This document shows positions 7,200 through 15,103 of a stretch of DNA of 35,232 nucleotides, piece by piece. Each line of letters starts with the position of its first letter. Position 1 is the first letter of the stretch. The notes under the pieces were generated by a model. That model was not told where the DNA came from. It ran no database searches and worked only from the letters and a program-made list of their open reading frames with translations. The DNA is from Vicinamibacterales bacterium (GTDB taxonomy: Bacteria > Acidobacteriota > Vicinamibacteria > Vicinamibacterales > UBA8438). The position numbers and the translations under genes were made by a program. Location: NCBI GenBank assembly GCA_958296065.1, contig CATQHX010000060.1:1-35232 (forward strand), in the 5' to 3' direction.

Positions 7200-7847
7200 T
7201 GGTGTGTCACTAGAACAAGTTTGCAGTTCGACTTCCGCGGAGCAGCACCGCTGCCGCCCACAATCGCCCGGAAATCGGGCGGGGTGTTCGCGGACCCGTC
7301 GCGCCTGTCGCTCCGGCACCGGTTGCAGCGTTGCGCTTGGCGCTGTGTGCGGCCGTCTGGCGGCTGATGTCGCCCTCCACTTCGTGGAGACTTTTTGGCG
7401 ACCTGCGGGCGATTCTTGCGTCATCCGACGCCTGCCCCGCCGCGCCCGCCGACCCCGGCGGCCGGCGCGGCCAACAAGGCGCAGCAGCAGCCGCAGCCCA
7501 GACACGACCGCTAGAGAATCGCCCGCAGCCGAGCCGTCGCATCGATTGCCCGGGGTGCGCGCCCCGAAGGACTTCGGGAGAGCCGGTGCTGGGAAGTGGA
7601 GGCGTCCACCGGTCTAGGTGGTCGACGCCGGGCTGGTCGAGCGGAACGGGCACGGCGCGGGGTCGCGGGGTGGTGGTCGACGTCATGCCTCAGATGATCC
7701 GGTAGCCGGCCCCGCCACGCCCCTGGGCGTTCGACGGCGAGCTGGCGATTCTGCCCAACGGGGCGGCTGGAAAGTCGTGCGCGCTGTGCGCGGCAACGGA
7801 GACGAGAACCCCAGTCTGGCAAGGGCACACACAACCCCAGCGAGGCG
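7200..7847. other. Intergenic stretch with no supported gene
   Basis: All frames are GC-driven open frames without recognisable families. Small hairpins are present, for example CCACTTCGTGG near 7378. The segment next to the integrase stop is where an attachment site might lie, but I could not identify one. Confidence 0.4.
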
Positions 7848-7853
7848 TACAAT
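7848..7853 (+). promoter_or_regulatory. -10 box (TACAAT) close to a start codon
   Basis: TACAAT lies 9 nt before the ATG at 7863, again leaving no room for a Shine-Dalgarno site. This suggests a leaderless or near-leaderless mRNA. Confidence 0.45.
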
Positions 7854-7862
7854 AGGGCTCGG

Positions 7863-8190
7863 ATGGCCCTCACCCGCACCGAACGGCAACGCCGCTTCCG
7901 CGCGCCGTGCCGTCGGCGTCTCCGTCCGGGAGCAACGCCCGGCTTGCCGGGTGCCGGCGCGACTGGAGCGGTGGACGGCGACCCTGGCCGAACTCTGGAC
8001 CCTGCAGGAGGAGTACGAGACCTGGTGCGGCCAGAGCCCCGAGTCACCGGCCGATTCCCGGACGGCAGAACTCCTCAAGGAGATCTGTCAGCTCGACTTG
8101 GGCGTGCTCGACCTCAAGCTGCCGCGGGGTTTCGGCCGCGACCGAAACGCCCGGCGCACGACGCCCACTCCGGGATCATGGAAAATCTGA
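7863..8190 (+). pseudogene. Frameshifted small conserved hypothetical (MALTxxERQRRxR family)
   Basis: The first residues are MALTRTERQRRFRAPCRRRL. After about position 7910-7960 the plausible sequence continues in another frame: ARLERWTATLAELWTLQEEY, then AELLKEICQLDLGVLDLKLP and RGFGRD. The two parts together resemble a small charged, helical protein of the sort found beside phage or plasmid genes (basic N-terminus, coiled middle, LPRGFGRD end). A single-base indel separates them. The following gene starts 4 nt after its stop. Function is unknown, and the family recognition is from pattern memory only. Confidence 0.55.
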
Positions 8191-8194
8191 TCTG

Positions 8195-8503
8195 ATGCTC
8201 GACACGCACGCCGTCGCCCGGTCACTGACTGCTGCCGACTTCACGCCCGCTCAGGCGGACGCCCTCACGGACGCTCTCCGGTTGGTCGTCGAGCAGGGCG
8301 ATCACGTCACGTCCGACCAGTTCAAGGCCGGCTTGGCCGAGATGCGCGCCGAGCAGCGCACCGAAATCGCGGAGGTGCGCACCGAGATTGCGAACCTCGA
8401 TACGCGGTTGCCGACCCAGCTCAGCACCGCGGAAACCCGCTTGACATGGCGCATGCTCGGTATCGCCGGCCTCGTCATCGCGGCACTTCGCCTGCTTGGT
8501 TGA
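8195..8503 (+). CDS. Coiled-coil protein with C-terminal membrane anchor (DUF1640/CCDC90-like)
   Basis: The protein has 102 residues. It begins MLDTHAVARSLTAADFTPAQ, continues as a long amphipathic helix (GLAEMRAEQRTEIAEVRTEI and on to LDTRLPTQL), and ends in a hydrophobic helix (MLGIAGLVIAALRLLG). This matches the arrangement of DUF1640 proteins, which form membrane-tethered coiled-coil oligomers of unclear function. It lies directly downstream of the 7863 gene, so the two were probably cotranscribed. It is intact. Confidence 0.65.
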   Translation: MLDTHAVARSLTAADFTPAQADALTDALRLVVEQGDHVTSDQFKAGLAEMRAEQRTEIAEVRTEIANLDTRLPTQLSTAETRLTWRMLGIAGLVIAALRLLG

Positions 8504-8808
8504 CGGGATAGTTCCCGTGCCGCAGCCTGGAGGGTGCCGAGGCTCTACATGACGGCGAAGCAGTAACCTGGCGGGGGTGCTTCGCTCGGGGATATCGGGG
8601 GACGACTGAAATGGACGCTACCCGGCCTGGACCGGAGCCTGCGCCGCGCGGTTGCGATCCTCGCCGCGATCTGCGTCTCCTCGCAACAGCGCCCTGCGGG
8701 GCGACGTCGCCGCGCTCCGCGCCCAGGGCGACGACCTCCGCGGCGGAGCGTCGGCGGGAAGCCGGATAGCCAACCGACTCGACCGGCTGATCCTCGACGT
8801 CCTCGAAG
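8504..8808 (+). other. Mostly non-coding; possible tail of a lost coiled-coil ORF
   Basis: Near 8695-8821 one frame reads LRGDVAALRAQGDDLRGG and then ASAGSRIANRLDRLILDVLE, with its stop overlapping the ATG at 8809. It looks like the helical C-terminus of a small protein, but no start or N-terminal part is evident in frame. Confidence 0.3.
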
Positions 8809-9275
8809 ATGGAACTCTCTGACCTGGCTCCAATCGCCAACCTGGTACTTGCCGCTGTTCTCGGCGGGATCACCTTGTACATCGCGTACCAGCAATGGAG
8901 AACCCACCGAAGCCGCGTTGCTTCCGAAGAGCGCGACCGCTTTCTGAAGCGGAAGGACGATCTCTTCGACCGCCGCTGGAGAATCTGCCTTCGGGGTAGG
9001 AGATTTCCTCGACGCAATGGCACCCGAGACGGCCCGAGACGATGGCTGCGTCTCCAGCAGCCCAGCGGGTACCGCAGGGGGATGACTTCGCGATTGCAGA
9101 GCAGGCGCTGTCCGATCTCAAGCGCTTGATGTGGCTGGCGCGATTCCTCTTCGACCGAGACGTCAACGAGTACCTCGCGGAACTGGAGCAGCGCTGCAGA
9201 AACCCGCTGCGATTGAAGCTGAAGTCCATCAACCGCGGCGGCCAACTCCCGGAACAGGCGGAGGAGCGGTATTGA
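8809..9275 (+). pseudogene. Frameshifted membrane-anchored hypothetical protein
   Basis: The start MELSDLAPIANLVLAAVLGG continues as ITLYIAYQQWRTHRSRV. This is one membrane helix followed by a charged region ending KDDLFDRRWR, as in small proteins with an N-terminal anchor and helical cytoplasmic domain. The next plausible parts are in other frames: GVGDFLDAMAPE near 9000, then DDFAIAEQALSDLKRLMWLA, RFLFDRDVNEYLAELEQRC and LKSINRGGQLPEQAEERY. At least two indels are needed to join them. Function is unknown. Confidence 0.5.
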
Positions 9276-9307
9276 GTGTTCGCCGGCGCCGGTGGCGCCG
9301 GCCGGGC

Positions 9308-9709
9308 TACCAGCGCAGGCACGGATCGCCGAGCGCGGACAGGTCCTCGAGCAGCGGGACGGCGGCCGGTATCTTCGGGCGGCGTGGCGTCTTCGTGCGG
9401 GTCGGCGCCGGCCTCGGCGGCGCTGCCCGCGGTGGCTTCAAGCAGTGCGGACACGGTGATCTCGGCAGGGTTGAGCGCGTGGTCGAGGAGCCACCGCCGG
9501 CGCTGGTAGCAGGCGTAGCAGCGTTGGCGACCGCGCGATACCCACCGGCCGCAGGTCCCGGCCTCGATGGGCAGGTCGACGCCGCCGCACAGCATCTTGC
9601 CGCGGTGTTCCGCCCGGTAGCGGCGCATGTGTTCGCGGTTGGCGATCTTCTTGCGCAGGCGCTTGAGCGCGACGCGCTGGTCGGGGCGCAACAGGTCGAT
9701 GAGCGGCAT
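9308..9709 (-). pseudogene. Zinc-site protein family, copy 1 (frameshifted near the C-terminus)
   Basis: It starts MPLIDLLRPDQRVALKRLRK and carries cysteines in MLCGGVDLP, EAGTCGRW and RCYACYQRRRW, consistent with a zinc ribbon or knuckle. RRWLLDHALNPAEI follows. The homologue at 34148-34525 ends DDLSGLGDPCLRW. Here the same end (PLLEDLSALGDPCLRW) is present but shifted by one base near 9365, in a GGCCGCC context. The leader is also conserved between the copies, including a GGCCCG...CGGGCC hairpin just upstream. I do not recognise the family from named domains. It may be a small regulatory protein of an integrative element. Confidence 0.65.
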
Positions 9710-10391
9710 GGCGTGTTGTCCGGAACGGGAATGGCCCGAACGCGGGCCGGTCTGGAAGCGGGCCGTCAGGCGCGGGGCGTGGCCGGGGCGGGGTCGGTGA
9801 CCGGCGGCGTGCGAGCCGGGGGGCAGCAAGGCAAGGGCGTTGCCTTGGCCGCCGACTTGGCGTCCATCCGGCCGCGTCCGATCTGTCCCATTGTCGTACT
9901 TCGCCGTCGCCCCCTCGTGGTGTCGTGTCCGTGTCCTGCAACCTCGGGGCGCTCGCCCGCGACCGTCTCCCGCCGCTGTAGAGACGCGGCCGGCATTCCT
10001 CGGAGCCATCGCGCCCTGGGACGAGTTCCTCCCTGCCAGTTCGGAGCCTTCCAACCGGAAGCAGGGCGGTGGAGCGCGGCCTCGGGTGACCGCCGTCTTG
10101 CATACTTCACCCGGCCGCCGGATCAGGCCGGGGCCAACAGAAAGAGGTATGTGATGACCAGGCGGGTTCTGGCGGTCGTCCTCTCGGGCTGCGGCGCCGC
10201 CGTCGGGTTCCCGGCGCGGCGCTTGCGGTGTTCGGAACGGAGTCGCAGGCGTCGGTACTCAGGAGATGACTCCTGCGGATCGGCCCGGACTACGAGCCCC
10301 GATCGACCCGGACAAACAACTTGGGCCCGTCATGCTTCCCGATGAACAGGTGCGACCTGCCACGAACCCAGCAACCAGCAACGGAGGAGCC
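9710..10391. other. Leader of the zinc-site gene and weakly coding DNA
   Basis: The first 190 bp align with the region upstream of 34525 and hold the leader hairpin near 9733-9748. At 10154-10345 an ORF begins MTRRVLAVVLSGCGAAVGFP, which looks like a signal peptide, but the following sequence is not protein-like. It may be a truncated secreted protein. Nothing else is supported. Confidence 0.35.
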
Positions 10392-10652
10392 ATGGCCGAG
10401 CGGAACAACAGCCGAACTCGCAACCCGACAGCCGTCCCGGCGCGACTGCTCGGGCTGCGGGAAGTAATGCGGATGACCGGGTTGTCGAGGTCCAGCATCT
10501 ACAGCCTCCGCGCCCGCGGCCGGTTCCCGCAGCCGCTCCGGGTCACCGAGCACGCCGTGCGCTGGATCGAGGAAGAGGTCCGGGACTTCATTGCGTCGTG
10601 CCCGCGAGCCGGTGCCGCCCGGACGCAGTCGGCCGCACGTCGTGGACGCTGA
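10392..10652 (+). CDS. AlpA-family DNA-binding regulator / excisionase
   Basis: The protein has 86 residues. The core LLGLREVMRMTGLSRSSIYS, then LRARGRFPQPLRVTEHAVRW and IEEEVRDFIAS, is the MerR-like winged helix of AlpA proteins. These activate integrase expression or direct excision in P4-like satellites. The start at 10392 is fixed by a strong Shine-Dalgarno site (GGAGGAG) 4-10 nt upstream; longer frames lack protein character. The gene faces a truncated P4-type integrase, with stops 9 bp apart, an arrangement typical of prophage-like islands. It looks intact. Confidence 0.88.
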   Translation: MAERNNSRTRNPTAVPARLLGLREVMRMTGLSRSSIYSLRARGRFPQPLRVTEHAVRWIEEEVRDFIASCPRAGAARTQSAARRGR

Positions 10653-10660
10653 CGCCGAGG

Positions 10661-11530
10661 TCATCGCCGCAGCGGCACGACCTGTCCACGTTCTTCGCCG
10701 AGGTACGCTGCCCAGTCCTCCATGAGCCGGCGGCGGCGGTCGAACAGGTCCGATCTGGCGTACGCCGCCTCGGTCGCATTGCTCACGACGTGGGCGAGGG
10801 CCGCCTCGACGACCTCGCGCGGACAGTTCGTCCGCTCCGCCGCCCAGTCGCGGAAACTGGACCGGAAGCCGTGCGGGACGGCCTTGACGCGCTGCTCCTT
10901 GAGGAGCTTCGACAGCGTCATGTCCGACAGCGTCTTCCCGCGCCGGCTCGGGAACACCAGCCCGGTGCCGTCGCCGAGCCTCCTGGCCTCGCGCAGGATG
11001 TCGATGGCGCGGCGGCACAGCGGCACGCGGTGGTCGCGGTTCGCCTTCATGCGGCTGGCGGGGACCGTCCAGACGGCCGCGTCGAGATCGATTTCGTTCC
11101 ACGCCGCCGAGCGGACCTCCCCGGACCGGGCGGCGGTCAGCACCAGGAAGTGGAAGGCGAGCTTCGTGCCGGTCCATGCGCGCGACGCGCGGACAGCCTC
11201 GATGGCGGCGGCCACGTTGCCGTGCGGGAGCGCCGGCATGTGCCGAACCACGGCCCGCTGGCGGCCGAGCACCTGCCCGAGCGCATCGCCGGCAGGGTTG
11301 TCGGGGCGATGCTGCATCGCCACGGCCCACTTCATGACGGCGCTGATGCGTTGCCACACGCGGCGTGCCGTCTCGGGCTTGTCGTGCCAGATGGGCGTGA
11401 GAACCCGCAGCAGGTCGGCGGAGGTGATCTCGGAGACCAGCTTCTTGCCGATGCGCGGGAAGGCATACAGCCGGAGGCTCGTGGGCCAGTCGTTGACGTG
11501 CTTCGCGTTGCGCCAGCCGCCGCGGTGCTA
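10661..11530 (-). pseudogene. 5'-truncated P4-type tyrosine integrase
   Basis: The frame reads WRNAKHVNDWPTSLRLYAFP, then VWQRISAVMKWAV. The full catalytic set follows: TAARSGEVRS, SRMKANRDHRVPL, HGFRSSFRDWA, ALAHVVSNATE and the Tyr box AAYARSDLFDRRRRLME. The N-terminal arm-binding domain (about 130 residues) is missing: a TAG interrupts at about 11528, where unrelated DNA begins. A GTG at 11359 could start a shorter product holding only the catalytic domain. It is related to, but clearly divergent from, the integrase at 6006-7199. Activity is unlikely without the arm-binding domain. Confidence 0.85.
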
Positions 11531-11619
11531 GCCCAAGTTTAACCGGAAGTCTCGAGGTCGAGCGCGCATAAGTCACTGTTGACGTTGGAGTTATAGGTTT
11601 CTAGGGTGTTGGGTACTGG

Positions 11620-12230
11620 CTACATTTGCGGGGAGACTCCCAGTAGCTCGAAGCTGCGTTGCTGCCCAGGTGTCGGCTTGGTGAGCATGGTGAAGGTGGC
11701 GTCGCCGTCGACCACCCGCATGGTGTTGGCGGTCAGGGTGCCGAGGTCGGCGAGCAAGGTTCGGAAGCTGTGCACGGGGAGGTCGTCGGCGGTGCGTTTG
11801 CGGGCGGCCTTGGCGCGTGCCGCGGGCGAGCGCTTGGCCTTCTGGACCACCGAGGCGCGCTGTTGTTCGGCAGCGGCCGGGTCGTGGTCGTCGAACAGGA
11901 GCGGCTTGAGGGCCTGACGCATATGCCACTCGACGTAGTAGGCGAGCATGCACAACAGGACGTGAGCCCGCACCCGGTCGGCGCGGCGGTGGTGGATCGG
12001 CCGCACCTTCAGGTCGACGGTCTTGAGGGACCGAAAGGCGCGCTCGACCTTCGCCAGGTCCTTGTAGGCGCGCACGGTCTGGGTGGCATCGAACTGTTCG
12101 GGCTCGACGTTGGAACGGACGATGTAGAGCCCGTCGAGTTGCTGCTCGTCGGCGATCTTGTCTTCGTCGCGGCGAAAGGTGAAGGACTCGTCGGTGATGG
12201 TGGTGACGAAGTACTTGGCGACCTTGACGC
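11620..12230 (-). pseudogene. C-terminal fragment of an IS4/IS1634-type transposase
   Basis: The frame contains VKVAKYFVTTITDESFTFRR, QQLDGLYIVRSNV, TVRAYKDLAKVERAFRSLKT, then IHHRRADRVRAHVLLCMLAY and YVEWHMRQAL. These are the hallmarks of IS1634-like DDE transposases, with the catalytic Glu in KVERAFRSLK. It ends SFELLGVSPQM. The N-terminal half, with two of the three catalytic acids, is lost where VirB11-like coding sequence begins near 12230. It is a dead fragment, wedged between the integrase and the secretion ATPase. Confidence 0.82.
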
Positions 12231-12791
12231 GCGTCTGGCCGACGGCTCCCGCGTCGCCATCTGCGGACCGCCGGCCGCGCCGACGGCTGCGATCACCATT
12301 CGCCGCTTCGGCGGCCGGGCTTTCACCGTCGAGGAGCTGACCGCGAGCGGTTCGCTTCCCGCCGCCGTGGTCGACGAGGCCGCGGCCGTGCTCGGCCGCG
12401 AGCGCAACCTGCTGATCTCGGGGGGGACCGGCTCGGGCAAGACGACGCTGCTGAACGCGCTGGTGTCGCTGCTGCCGGCCGACGGTCGCATCATCTCTAT
12501 AAGAGGACACGCTGGAGTTGCGCCTGCGCCGCGCCAACTGCCTTCGGTTCGAGGCGCGGGGGCTCGGCGACCGCGGCGTGACGATCCGCGACTTGGTGCG
12601 GCACGCGCTGCGCCGCCGGCCGGACCACGTTGTCGTCGGCGAGGTCCGTGGGGCCGAGGCCGCCGATCTGCTTCAGGCGCTCAACACCGGCCACGGCGGC
12701 TCGCTCGCCACCGTCCACGCGAACAACGCCGCCTCGGCGCTGTCGCGACTTGCGACCTGCGCCATGCAGGCATCCGATGCCTTGCCGTGGA

Positions 12792-13072
12792 TGTTGGCGA
12801 GCGCCGGAATGTGCGAGTTTCTCGCCAACGGTCGACCACAAGATGTTGTAGTCGGTCGGCGCCGTCGAGGCTGACAGTGTTCGCGTGGTGCTCACCGCCG
12901 TCAAGGCGCGTCGCTGCGCTCCGCCCCCGCTTCGCGGGGCTGACGGCCTTGACGGCGGCTCCGCGCACGCCCGTCCAGACTGGCCCTCGTCCGACGGCGC
13001 CACAACATGCACCCCTACATGTTGGGGTCGATGATCTGTTCGGATTGACGCGTTTCTCAGGGCTCGTTGACA
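12792..13072. mobile_element. 281-bp non-coding insertion (MITE-like) with 7-bp target duplication
   Basis: It is flanked on both sides by CCGTGGA (12785-12791 and 13073-13079). Its ends are imperfect inverted repeats: TGTTGGCGAGC on the left and the complement of TGTCAACGAGC on the right (8 of 11 match). Removing the element with one CCGTGGA copy restores the reading frame of the host gene (DALPWTVVCRGVVDG), which supports a real insertion. It contains a GTCAAGG...CCTTGAC repeat and a CAACATG...CATGTTG stem, but no transposase. The parent element is not identified. Confidence 0.72.
12898..12975. repeat. Dispersed GTCAAGG...CCTTGAC palindromic repeat, copy 1
   Basis: An imperfect hairpin begins CCGTCAAGGC and ends GGCCTTGACGGCGGCTCCGC, with a GC-rich inner stem (CCCCGCTTCGCGGGG). 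A second copy lies at about 22418-22483. It resembles a REP-type element and sits inside the MITE-like insert. Confidence 0.65.
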
Positions 13073-13333
13073 CCGTGGACGGTGGTCTGCCGCGGGGTGG
13101 TCGATGGCATCGAGGCCGTCATTCACCAGACCCGAACGCCCGAAGGGGTGCGCCGGGTCGAGCAGATGGTCCGCGTCCGCGACTACGACGCCGCGGAGAA
13201 CCGCTGGGTCGTCGAGCCCATCTGGCCGCCGCCGTCCGAAGGCGCGAGAAACGGCCCGTCGACGCCGAAGCGGAGGACGGGATCCGCACCGAGGCGGAAG
13301 CGTCGGGGGAGGCGGACGCGATGAACCGCCGGC

Positions 13334-13615
13334 TTGTGGCCGCTCCTCGGACCGGGGCCGGCGGGTGGCCGCACGCTCCGGACGCTGGCGGACCACCGCC
13401 GGTTCGAGCTGACCGCGTGCGAGCGCTGCGTCGTGCTGGACCTTGCGGCGCTGGCGGCGCGGTTCGGGTGGGAAGCGCCGCTCGATGCGCTGCGCAGGCG
13501 CTTGGCGTGCCGGCGATGCGGCGCGCGGACGGGCAGCGTGTTGATCGGCTGCGCGGGGACCGACCGCGCGAACCACCCGGGGACGGACCGCAACTGGCAA
13601 GTAGTGGCCAGTTGA
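13334..13615 (+). CDS. Small protein with two CxxC pairs, probably zinc-binding
   Basis: There are 93 codons from a TTG. The convincing part is RTLRTLADHRRFELTACERC, then VVLDLAALAARFGWEAPLDA and LRRRLACRRCGARTGSVLIG. Cysteines in ACERC and LACRRCG could chelate one zinc. Similar small zinc-ribbon proteins occur beside mobile genes in proteobacteria. The true start is uncertain, because the first 15 residues are not conserved-looking. It follows the broken secretion ATPase by 10 bp and may belong to the same lost operon. Function is unknown. Confidence 0.55.
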   Translation: MWPLLGPGPAGGRTLRTLADHRRFELTACERCVVLDLAALAARFGWEAPLDALRRRLACRRCGARTGSVLIGCAGTDRANHPGTDRNWQVVAS

Positions 13616-13616
13616 C

Positions 13617-13645
13617 GTGTTTCCCCCGCACGTGCGGGGGACCCG
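13617..13645. repeat. Single 29-bp CRISPR-like repeat (type I-E style)
   Basis: It opens GTGTTTCCCCCGC, has the perfect palindrome CCCCCGCACGTGCGGGGG (13623-13640) and ends ACCCG. Length, GTGTT start, central palindrome and ..CCG end match type I-E CRISPR repeats. No second copy and no cas genes are seen, so it is an orphan or a coincidence. Confidence 0.45.
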
Positions 13646-13952
13646 TCCGGACAAGGTGTGAGCCTGTCCGTGCTCGGAGCCGTGCTGGCTGCAGAATTAC
13701 GCAGTAGCTCGATGGCCTCGCTCCTGTCGAACAGAACGGACTCGGGCTGCGTGACCCGCAGCGCCCCATTCTCTGCCAGCCGTACTGCCAGCCGTTTCTG
13801 ATTCTGCCAGCCGGTTTCTGACCTCTTGGGACCTCTTCTGACTTTCGGTTTTCTCAACAAATACGGGATTTGTTGGGGGTTTTCCGACTTGGCGGGATCG
13901 GCTCCGGAGGCCGATGTCTGAGTACGCCGGCGCGTTGTAGCGCTTCGGCCTG
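13646..13952. other. Lower-GC stretch with short repeats and a hairpin
   Basis: CTGCCAGCCG occurs three times (13773, 13786, 13804). A perfect 8-bp stem CAACAAAT/ATTTGTTG with loop ACGGG lies at 13855-13875. A minus-strand frame from a TTG at 13860 gives about 60 plausible residues (RLAENGALRVTQPESVLFDR, SEAIELLRN) that end in the CRISPR-like repeat. This could be the start of a truncated gene. Nothing is certain. Confidence 0.4.
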
Positions 13953-15102
13953 TAGCGTCCTGACCCTTAAATTCATGGCATCATGGGCGGACTCGCACAC
14001 AAAGGAGTCTGCCCATGCCACGCGGACGCAAACTCGCCTCGCTCACGCTCACCGATGAGCAACAGAATCAGCTCCAGGGGATTGGTCAATCGGCTACCCT
14101 GCCCTACGCCCTGGTCGTGCGGGCTCGCATCATCCTCGCCAGCGCCGAAGGCTTGACCAACGCCGCCGTCGCCACACGTGTCGGCGTCAAACCGCACACC
14201 GTCGGCAAGTGGCGCCGACGCTTCCTGGACGCCGGCATCCAGGGGTTGCACGACGAAATTCCGGCCCGGACGCCCCCGGTCCTACGACGACGACAAGGTG
14301 GCCAGCGTGATCAACCGCGCGTTGCAGGAGACACCCGACACCGCCACGCACTGGAGCACGCGCACCCTCGGGCAGGCCACGGGCGTTTCCAAGAGCACGG
14401 TGCAGCGCTGGCTCGCCCTCTTCGGCGTCAAACCGCACTTGGCGCAGACCTTCAAGCTGTCGGCTGACCCGTTTTCGTCGAGAAGGTGCGCGACATCGTC
14501 GGGTTGTACCTCAACCCGCCCGACCACGCGATGGTCCTGTGCGTGGACGAGAAGTCGCAGATCCAGGCGCTCAATCAAACCCAGCCGACGCTGCCGATGG
14601 GCCTCGGCTATGCCGACGGCTACACCCACGACTACATCCGGCACGGCACGACGACGCTGTTCGCCGCCCTGGACATCGCCACCGGACAGGTGTTCGGGCT
14701 GTGCCGGAAGCGGCACCGCCACGAGGAGTTCCTGTCGTTCCTGCGGTTGATCGACCGGGAGGTGCCGTCGGAGCTGGACATTCACCTTGTGCTGGACAAC
14801 TACGCGACGCACAAGCACGCCAAGGTCAAGCAGTGGCTGGCGGCGCGCCCGCGCTTTCACCTGCACTTCACGTCCACCTACGCGTCGTGGTTGAACCAGG
14901 TGGAGCGGTGGTTCGGCTTGCTCAGCCAGCGGGCGGTCAAGCGGGGTTCGTTCCGCTGCGTCGCGGATCTGGTGTGCAAGATCCAGGCGTTCATCGACAG
15001 CCACAATGCATCTGCGACGCCGTTCACCTGGGTTGCGACGGCGCAGTCGATCATCGACAAGGTGGAGCGCATTGCGATGCGTATTTCCGGGACAGCGCAC
15101 TA
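13953..15102 (+). mobile_element. IS630-family insertion sequence
   Basis: Both ends are TA dinucleotides with inverted ends. The left reads TAGCGTCCTGACCCTTAAAT and the right complement TAGTGCGCTGTCCCGGAAAT, matching at about 15 of 22 positions. The enclosed gene is a DDE transposase. Insertion at TA is normal for IS630. Here the target TA is the first two bases of the stop codon of the gene at 15100-15837 (minus strand). Confidence 0.8.
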
Positions 15103-15103
15103 G
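14015..15103 (+). pseudogene. IS630-family transposase with two compensating frameshifts
   Basis: Frame 1 (14015 to about 14262) holds the helix-turn-helix region (GRKLASLTLTDEQQNQLQGI, AVATRVGVKPHTVGKWRRRF). The middle (about 14262-14475), in another frame, reads FRPGRPRSYDDDKVASVINR and TLGQATGVSKSTVQRWLALF. From about 14478 frame 1 resumes with the catalytic part: LCVDEKSQIQALNQTQP (first Asp), LVLDNYATHKHAKVKQWL (second Asp) and YASWLNQVERWFG (Glu). An extra A in GAAATTC and a missing T in CCGTTTTCG would explain the shifts. Without recoding the product is split. IS630 elements sometimes use programmed frameshifting, but the usual A-rich slippery site is not seen. Confidence 0.88.

Larger units (their letters stand above)
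12228..13324 (+). pseudogene. VirB11/CpaF/TrbB-like secretion ATPase, broken
   Basis: The remnant runs RRFGGRAFTVEELTASGSLP, then the Walker A box ISGGTGSGKTTLLNALVS (near 12418). An Asp box (EDTLELRLRRANCLRFEAR), a Walker B-like segment (RPDHVVVGEVRGAEA) and a His box (TGHGGSLATVHANNA) follow. These ATPases power type IV secretion or pilus machines at the inner membrane. The 5' third is missing. One extra A near 12501 shifts the frame at ISI|EDT. A 281-bp insertion (12792-13072) then splits DALPW from TVVCRGVVDGIEAV. The tail continues to RDYDAAENRWVVEPIW. It is probably a relic of a conjugation operon. Confidence 0.88.

Noticed and set aside
7100..7260. tRNA gene or att core next to the intact integrase
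   Set aside because: No cloverleaf, TPsiC-arm consensus or CCA end could be found on either strand.
12497..13654. 385-codon minus-strand frame over the MITE-like insert
   Set aside because: It is antisense to the secretion ATPase relic and the small zinc protein, with no recognisable motifs.
11659..13707. 682-codon plus-strand frame
   Set aside because: Only its middle part (about 12228-12500) matches the VirB11-like ATPase. The rest is antisense to the transposase or out of frame.
14255..14480. Programmed frameshift making an intact IS630 transposase
   Set aside because: IS630 elements can recode, but no A-rich slippery heptamer or stimulatory structure is apparent, and two opposite shifts would be needed.
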